A stretch of DNA of 16,185 nucleotides from Syntrophomonadaceae bacterium (GTDB taxonomy: Bacteria > Bacillota > Dethiobacteria > PWVN01), in contig SLHK01000169.1 of NCBI GenBank assembly GCA_007136165.1, positions 1 through 16,185 of the forward strand. Reading direction: 5' to 3'. Made by a program: the position numbers and the translations under genes. Under the pieces are notes generated by a model. The model was not told the origin of the DNA, did not search any database, and saw only the letters and a list, made by a program, of their open reading frames with translations. Positions 13,345 to 16,185 of this stretch are shown here, in pieces. Position 1 is the stretch's first letter. Every line of letters begins with the position of its first letter.

Positions 13345-14154
13345 ATGCTCCGGCTTCTCCGGCCCCTGAGTAATGAAAGATATTCCCCCGGGAAGGAGAC
13401 GGGTGGTTTGAAGAAACAGGAAGACATCATTTACGGCAGGCACCCCGTGGAGGAAGCCCTGCAGTCGGGGCGTCCCCTAAAAAAGATCATCCTGAGGCAG
13501 GGCTTGCAGGACTCCAGGATGGAGGCTATCATCCAGCTGGCCGGGGAGGCGGGAGTCCCGGTGGAGCACCGGGAAAGGGCCGGGATGGACCGGTTGGCTC
13601 CCCGGGTCAACCATCAGGGGATTGTGGCCCTGGCTGCCCCCTTTGCCTATGCATCCCTGGACGACCTCTACGGGAGGGCCGCATCCCGGGAGGAGGACCC
13701 CTTCTTTCTGGTGCTGGACCACCTGCAGGACCCCCATAATTTCGGCGCCCTCCTGCGGACTGCGGAAGCCGTGGGGGTTCACGGGGCCATTATTCCGGAA
13801 CGCCGCTCTGTGGGGGTGACTACCGGTGTTTACAAGGCTTCTGCCGGCGCCGTGGAACATCTGCCCGTAGCTCAGGTAACCAACCTGGCCCGGACCCTGG
13901 AAGAGTTGAAGGAAAAAAGGGTGTGGGTGGCGGGGGCCCATATGGAGGGAGAGCTAATTTTCAACCGGGCCGATCTAAAGGGGCCTTTGGCCCTGGTCCT
14001 GGGGGGGGAAGGCAAGGGAATGTCTCCTCTGATAAAGCAAAAGTGCGACTTCCTCCTGCGCCTGCCCATGGCAGGGCAGACCCCATCCCTGAACGTTTCC
14101 GTGGCGGGGGGGATCCTCCTGTATGAGATTTTCCGGCAGAGAAAGGCGTGGTAA
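13345..14154 (+). CDS. rlmB: 23S rRNA (guanosine-2'-O-)-methyltransferase RlmB / TrmH-SpoU family
   Basis: SPOUT-fold SAM-dependent 2'-O-ribose methyltransferase acting on rRNA (G2251 in Escherichia coli RlmB). Product 269 residues from ATG 13345, which has GGGAGA about 7 bases before it and is 3 bases after the mrnC stop. A TTG at 13408, with AAGGAG 9 bases before it, gives a 248-residue protein beginning six residues before the conserved IYGRHPVEEAL; that start is a serious alternative because the first 21 residues look unconserved. Seen: substrate-binding N-domain; motif 1 LDHLQDPHNFGALLRTAEA; motif 2 LVLGGEGKGMS; motif 3 LRLPMAGQTPSLNVSVAGGI, which forms the SAM-binding knot. It overlaps the next gene's longest possible frame. 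Confidence 0.94.
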   Translation: MLRLLRPLSNERYSPGKETGGLKKQEDIIYGRHPVEEALQSGRPLKKIILRQGLQDSRMEAIIQLAGEAGVPVEHRERAGMDRLAPRVNHQGIVALAAPFAYASLDDLYGRAASREEDPFFLVLDHLQDPHNFGALLRTAEAVGVHGAIIPERRSVGVTTGVYKASAGAVEHLPVAQVTNLARTLEELKEKRVWVAGAHMEGELIFNRADLKGPLALVLGGEGKGMSPLIKQKCDFLLRLPMAGQTPSLNVSVAGGILLYEIFRQRKAW

Positions 14155-14162
14155 AAAACGAC

Positions 14163-14681
14163 ATGTCCAGGGTTTTGCTGGTGGACGGTTATAACATCAT
14201 AAACAGCTGGCCGGAGCTTATAGCCTTGAAAAAGGAGAACCTGGGGGCGGCAAGGGAGAAACTTTTGGAGATTTTGCAGGAATATGTCCCCAACCCCTGG
14301 TCATATATTATAGTAGTTTTTGATGCCCATCAGGTGGCGGGGGGAAAGGAGGCAATTCTAACCCACGGCCTGCTGCGGGTGGCCTATACCGGGGAAGGAC
14401 AGACGGCGGATGCCTTTATTGAAAGGCTGGCGGCGGATTTTTCCGGCCGCATGCCGGTGGACGTGGCCACCTCCGATTGGGAGGAGCAGCGCAGCGTTTT
14501 CATGCACGGGGCAGCCCGCCTCTCAGCCCGGGAACTGGCAGAGAGAATCCGGGATGAGAAGGAGATGCTCCGGGATTCCTATGCCCGCATCAAAAAGGAC
14601 CACCGCCGCCGCCTGTTAGATGACCTCCCGCCGGAGCAGCGGGAAGCGCTGGAAACCATGCGCAGGCGAAAAAAGACCTAG
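14163..14681 (+). CDS. yacP: NYN domain protein YacP (predicted ribonuclease, Rae1-like)
   Basis: In Bacillus subtilis YacP (Rae1) is a ribosome-associated endoribonuclease with a PIN-like NYN fold. ATG 14163 is used, giving 172 residues starting MSRVLLVDGYNIINSWPEL; an in-frame GTG at 14148 overlaps rlmB and is less conserved-looking. Neither has a strong ribosome site, so translation may depend on coupling with rlmB. Seen: D8 and N11 in LLVDGYNII, a second acidic site in VVFDAHQVAGG, the TADAFIERLAADF segment, VATSDWEEQRSVF and an Arg/Lys-rich C-terminal helix. Last gene of the run; a promoter for sigH follows 138 bases downstream. Confidence 0.93.
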   Translation: MSRVLLVDGYNIINSWPELIALKKENLGAAREKLLEILQEYVPNPWSYIIVVFDAHQVAGGKEAILTHGLLRVAYTGEGQTADAFIERLAADFSGRMPVDVATSDWEEQRSVFMHGAARLSARELAERIRDEKEMLRDSYARIKKDHRRRLLDDLPPEQREALETMRRRKKT

Positions 14682-14715
14682 ATAACCCTGACGGGCAGGG
14701 CGGCCGGGCATAGCC

Positions 14716-14799
14716 GGGGACGGCGGCCCCTATGAATAAAACCTTTGTGTTGGCGAAGAATTAGTCCTCTTCAAGAGGCAGCAAGAACGAACCGTCTCC
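14716..14799. repeat. Degenerate hairpin, GC-rich end of the yacP-sigH gap
   Basis: GGGGACGG (14716-14723) and CCGTCTCC (14792-14799) are near-complementary (one G-T pair), which could be the relict arms of the same inverted repeat seen at 10676-10767. Between them are an A/T-rich stretch and a small CCTCTT-C-AAGAGG hairpin (14766-14778). The GC-rich block 14690-14730 could also act as a terminator stem for yacP but has no T-run. Confidence 0.35.
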
Positions 14800-14808
14800 C
14801 TTTGCTAT
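14786..14808. repeat. Second, partial copy of the REP/MITE-like repeat arm
   Basis: The 23 bases beginning AACGAACCGTCTCCC match 10750-10772 at 21 of 23 positions and continue past the inverted-repeat arm into TTTGCTAT, so the shared unit is longer than the palindrome. It ends 11 bases before the sigH -35 box. Confidence 0.75.
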
Positions 14809-14818
14809 GCCAAAAGGG

Positions 14819-14848
14819 TTGACGTTTCCAGTACCCATGAGATATAAT
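14819..14848 (+). promoter_or_regulatory. sigH promoter
   Basis: TTGACG (14819-14824), 18-base spacer, perfect TATAAT (14843-14848). Predicted start near 14855, so start codons upstream of about 14870 are excluded for sigH. Confidence 0.8.
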
Positions 14849-14887
14849 TAGCTGTGTAATTTGCTCCCCAATTCCAGGATGGAGGCG

Positions 14888-15553
14888 ATGCTTGTGAGCC
14901 AATCGGCCCAAGAGGTCCAAGGCAACAGTGTATTTGTCAGGTTTAATATCAAGACGGACGAAGAGATCGCTTTAGAGGCCAAAGACGGGGATAACATCGC
15001 TTTAGAATTCTTGATTAACAAGTACAGGAATTTTGTCAAGGCCAAGGCGAGGTCCTACTTTTTGATAGGGGCTGACAGGGAGGATATCATACAGGAAGGG
15101 ATGATTGGGCTTTACAAGGCGATTCGGGATTTCAAAGGGGACAAGCTCTCATCTTTCAGGGCTTTTGCGGAACTGTGCATTACCCGACAAATTATTACGG
15201 CCATCAAGACGGCCACCCGGCAAAAACACATTCCCCTAAATTCATATGTATCCTTAAACAAGCCAATTTATGACGAAGATTCCGACCGCACCCTCCTGGA
15301 TATTCTTTCCGGGGCCAAGATTACGGACCCGGAAGAGCTTATGATCAACCGGGAGGAATATGACGATATCGAGTTCAAGATGGGTGAGATTTTGAGCGAC
15401 CTGGAATGGAAGGTCCTCATGCTGTACCTGGAAGGGAAATCCTACCAGGAGATTGCTGTGGAGCTTCGGCGCCATGTCAAATCCATCGACAACGCCCTCC
15501 AGAGGGTGAAGCGGAAACTGGAGCGATACCTGGAGGGCCGGGAAAAGGCCTGA
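14888..15553 (+). CDS. sigH: RNA polymerase sporulation / stationary-phase sigma factor SigH (sigma-30)
   Basis: Sigma-70 family factor that in spore formers transcribes early sporulation and competence genes. The frame opens at a TTG 14861, too close to the transcript start. ATG 14888 with AGGA 8 bases before it, or GTG 14894 with GGAGG 8 bases before it, are the realistic starts. Product 221 residues, typical of SigH. Seen: region 2 from about residue 30 to 105 (ALEFLINKYRNFV, DREDIIQEGMIGLYKAIRDF, SFRAFAELCITRQIITAIKTA), no region 1.1, a short linker with IYDEDSDRTLLDIL, and region 4 helix-turn-helix (LEGKSYQEIAVELRRHVKSI, then DNALQRVKRKLER). It stands where Firmicutes normally carry it, before the tuf/rpmG/secE/nusG region. 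Confidence 0.95.
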   Translation: MLVSQSAQEVQGNSVFVRFNIKTDEEIALEAKDGDNIALEFLINKYRNFVKAKARSYFLIGADREDIIQEGMIGLYKAIRDFKGDKLSSFRAFAELCITRQIITAIKTATRQKHIPLNSYVSLNKPIYDEDSDRTLLDILSGAKITDPEELMINREEYDDIEFKMGEILSDLEWKVLMLYLEGKSYQEIAVELRRHVKSIDNALQRVKRKLERYLEGREKA

Positions 15554-15574
15554 TAACACGCCCTTTTTCTGTGG

Positions 15575-15603
15575 TTGACTTTTATGAGCAAACATTGTAT
15601 AAT
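15575..15603 (+). promoter_or_regulatory. Promoter of the tRNA cluster
   Basis: TTGACT (15575-15580), 17-base spacer, perfect TATAAT (15598-15603). Start predicted near 15610, 30 bases before the first tRNA. Confidence 0.8.
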
Positions 15604-15639
15604 ACTATTCGCCCGCAAAATGCGGCATCAGGCAGGGAA

Positions 15640-15713
15640 GCGGGTGTAGCTCAATGGCAGAGCGCTGGCTTCCCAAGCCAGATACGTGGGTTCGATTCCC
15701 ATCACCCGCTCCA
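15640..15713 (+). tRNA. tRNA-Gly (anticodon CCC)
   Basis: 74 bases including an encoded CCA. Acceptor stem GCGGGTG/CACCCGC is perfect, discriminator is U as expected for Gly, the T-arm reads GTGGGTTCGATTCCCAT, and the anticodon stem CTGGC/GCCAG closes the loop TTCCCAA, giving anticodon CCC at 15672-15674 (codon GGG). This is the less common Gly isoacceptor; the GCC and TCC species must be elsewhere. Confidence 0.95.
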
Positions 15714-15735
15714 AGCTCTTTTAGCAAGTTAATAA

Positions 15736-15813
<78 letters not shown>

Positions 15814-15826
15814 CTTTAAAAACAGG

Positions 15827-15852
15827 GAGATTAACCTGTACAGGTTAATCTC
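15827..15852. repeat. Perfect 26-nt palindrome between tRNA-fMet and tRNA-Thr
   Basis: GAGATTAACCTGT followed immediately by its exact reverse complement. As RNA it would be an 11-bp hairpin with a 4-base loop; as DNA, a symmetric protein-binding site. A weak T/G-rich tail (TTGTGT) follows, so partial termination is possible. Confidence 0.8.
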
Positions 15853-15868
15853 TTGTGTATAAAGGCTT

Positions 15869-15945
15869 GCTCACGTAGCTCAGGAGGTCAGAGCGCATCC
15901 TTGGTAAGGATGAGGTCACCGGTTCAACTCCGGTCGTGAGCTCCA
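15869..15945 (+). tRNA. tRNA-Thr (anticodon GGT)
   Basis: 77 bases with encoded CCA. Acceptor stem GCTCACG/CGTGAGC is perfect, anticodon stem CATCC/GGATG closes TTGGTAA, giving GGT at 15903-15905 (codons ACC and ACU). T-arm CCGGTTCAACTCCGG is intact. Discriminator is U. Confidence 0.95.
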
Positions 15946-16022
15946 GGCGGCGTAGCTCAGTTGGCTAGAGCATGCGGTTCATACCCGCAGTGTCCGGGGT
16001 TCAAATCCCTGCGCCGCCACCA
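15946..16022 (+). tRNA. Elongator tRNA-Met (anticodon CAT)
   Basis: 77 bases with encoded CCA, starting on the base right after the CCA of tRNA-Thr. Acceptor stem GGCGGCG/CGCCGCC fully paired, so not an initiator. Anticodon loop TTCATAC with stem TGCGG/CCGCA matches elongator Met of Firmicutes; a lysidine-modified tRNA-Ile2 is less likely given the loop. Confidence 0.92.
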
Positions 16023-16096
16023 AATTTTTTTGTCTACATATATTTGGGGATTGTATGGGACAAGTTTTTTTGTGTGTTTTTCCGGAGCAGGCGGGA

Positions 16097-16124
16097 AATA
16101 ATTAAAATATTGGCTTTAATTATT
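16097..16124. repeat. A/T-rich inverted repeat in the tuf leader
   Basis: AATAATTAAA (16097-16106) and TTTAATTATT (16115-16124) are perfect complements around an 8-base loop, about 33 bases before the tuf ATG. Could be a leader hairpin or an operator; no convincing promoter hexamer pair is seen in 16023-16156, so tuf may be partly read from the tRNA promoter. Confidence 0.5.
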
Positions 16125-16156
16125 GGTCATCAATTCCAAAGGAGGTTTTTTCAGGA

Positions 16157-16185
16157 ATGGCAAAGAAAAAGTTTGAGCGGACCAA
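16157..16185 (+). CDS. tuf: Elongation factor Tu (first codons only; truncated by window end)
   Basis: EF-Tu delivers aminoacyl-tRNA to the ribosome as a GTP complex. Only MAKKKFERT plus a partial codon is visible, which is the near-invariant EF-Tu N-terminus. AAAGGAGGT at 16138-16146 is a strong ribosome site, 10 bases before the ATG. Location after sigH and tRNA genes fits the tuf/rpmG/secE/nusG region of Firmicutes. Confidence 0.9.

Noticed and set aside
15532..15570. Possible terminator at the end of sigH (GGCC...GGCC then a T-run)
   Set aside because: The T-run lies about 14 bases beyond the short stem, so it does not form a proper intrinsic terminator.

Overview
The window reads as a chromosomal housekeeping segment of a GC-rich, endospore-type Firmicute of the class Clostridia. 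It is most like the Moorella / Desulfotomaculum / Pelotomaculum group, which is a judgement from gene content and order, not from a search. The radA-disA-(PIN/TRAM)-ispD-ispF-gltX-cysE-cysS-mrnC-rlmB-yacP-sigH series, a Cys-type T-box leader, consensus sigma-A promoters and strong Shine-Dalgarno sites all point that way. A hydrogenase maturation protease suggests an anaerobe.

Layout. Positions 1-2042 hold the end of a pyrimidine operon on the + strand: pyrD (5' end outside the window), pyrF and pyrE. Positions 2130-5047 hold a hydrogenase-maturation-type endopeptidase, radA and disA, closely packed. Positions 5062-5457 hold one small minus-strand gene of uncertain function, the only clear minus-strand gene, with its own near-perfect promoter. 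Positions 5593-6200 are a self-contained CarD-family unit with two tandem promoters and a terminator. From 6235 a new promoter starts the YacL-like PIN/TRAM membrane protein, ispD, ispF, a 60-residue single-helix membrane protein and gltX. From 10360 a consensus promoter and a tRNA-Cys-sensing T-box leader control cysE-cysS, apparently with mrnC, rlmB and yacP behind them. A promoter at 14819 drives sigH. A promoter at 15575 drives a cluster of four tRNA genes (Gly-CCC, initiator Met, Thr-GGT, elongator Met), and the first ten codons of tuf close the window.

How the genes fit together. pyrD/F/E complete UMP synthesis. RadA and DisA act on recombination intermediates and on DNA-integrity signalling by c-di-AMP. 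IspD and IspF carry out two steps of the MEP isoprenoid pathway. GltX, CysS and the tRNAs feed translation, and CysE makes the cysteine precursor O-acetylserine. MrnC and RlmB mature 23S rRNA, and SigH is the early-stationary/sporulation sigma factor.

The window is mostly ordinary and I see no undescribed multi-gene system, phage, IS transposase or CRISPR array. The observations most worth a second look are: a DisA whose active-site motifs depart from the family consensus at three positions (DGS for DGA; Ile on both sides of RHR instead of Thr); the small Cys-rich, partly MazG-like minus-strand gene; a REP/MITE-like inverted repeat inserted between the T-box terminator and cysE, with an eroded second copy just upstream of the sigH promoter; and a perfect 26-nt palindrome inside the tRNA cluster.
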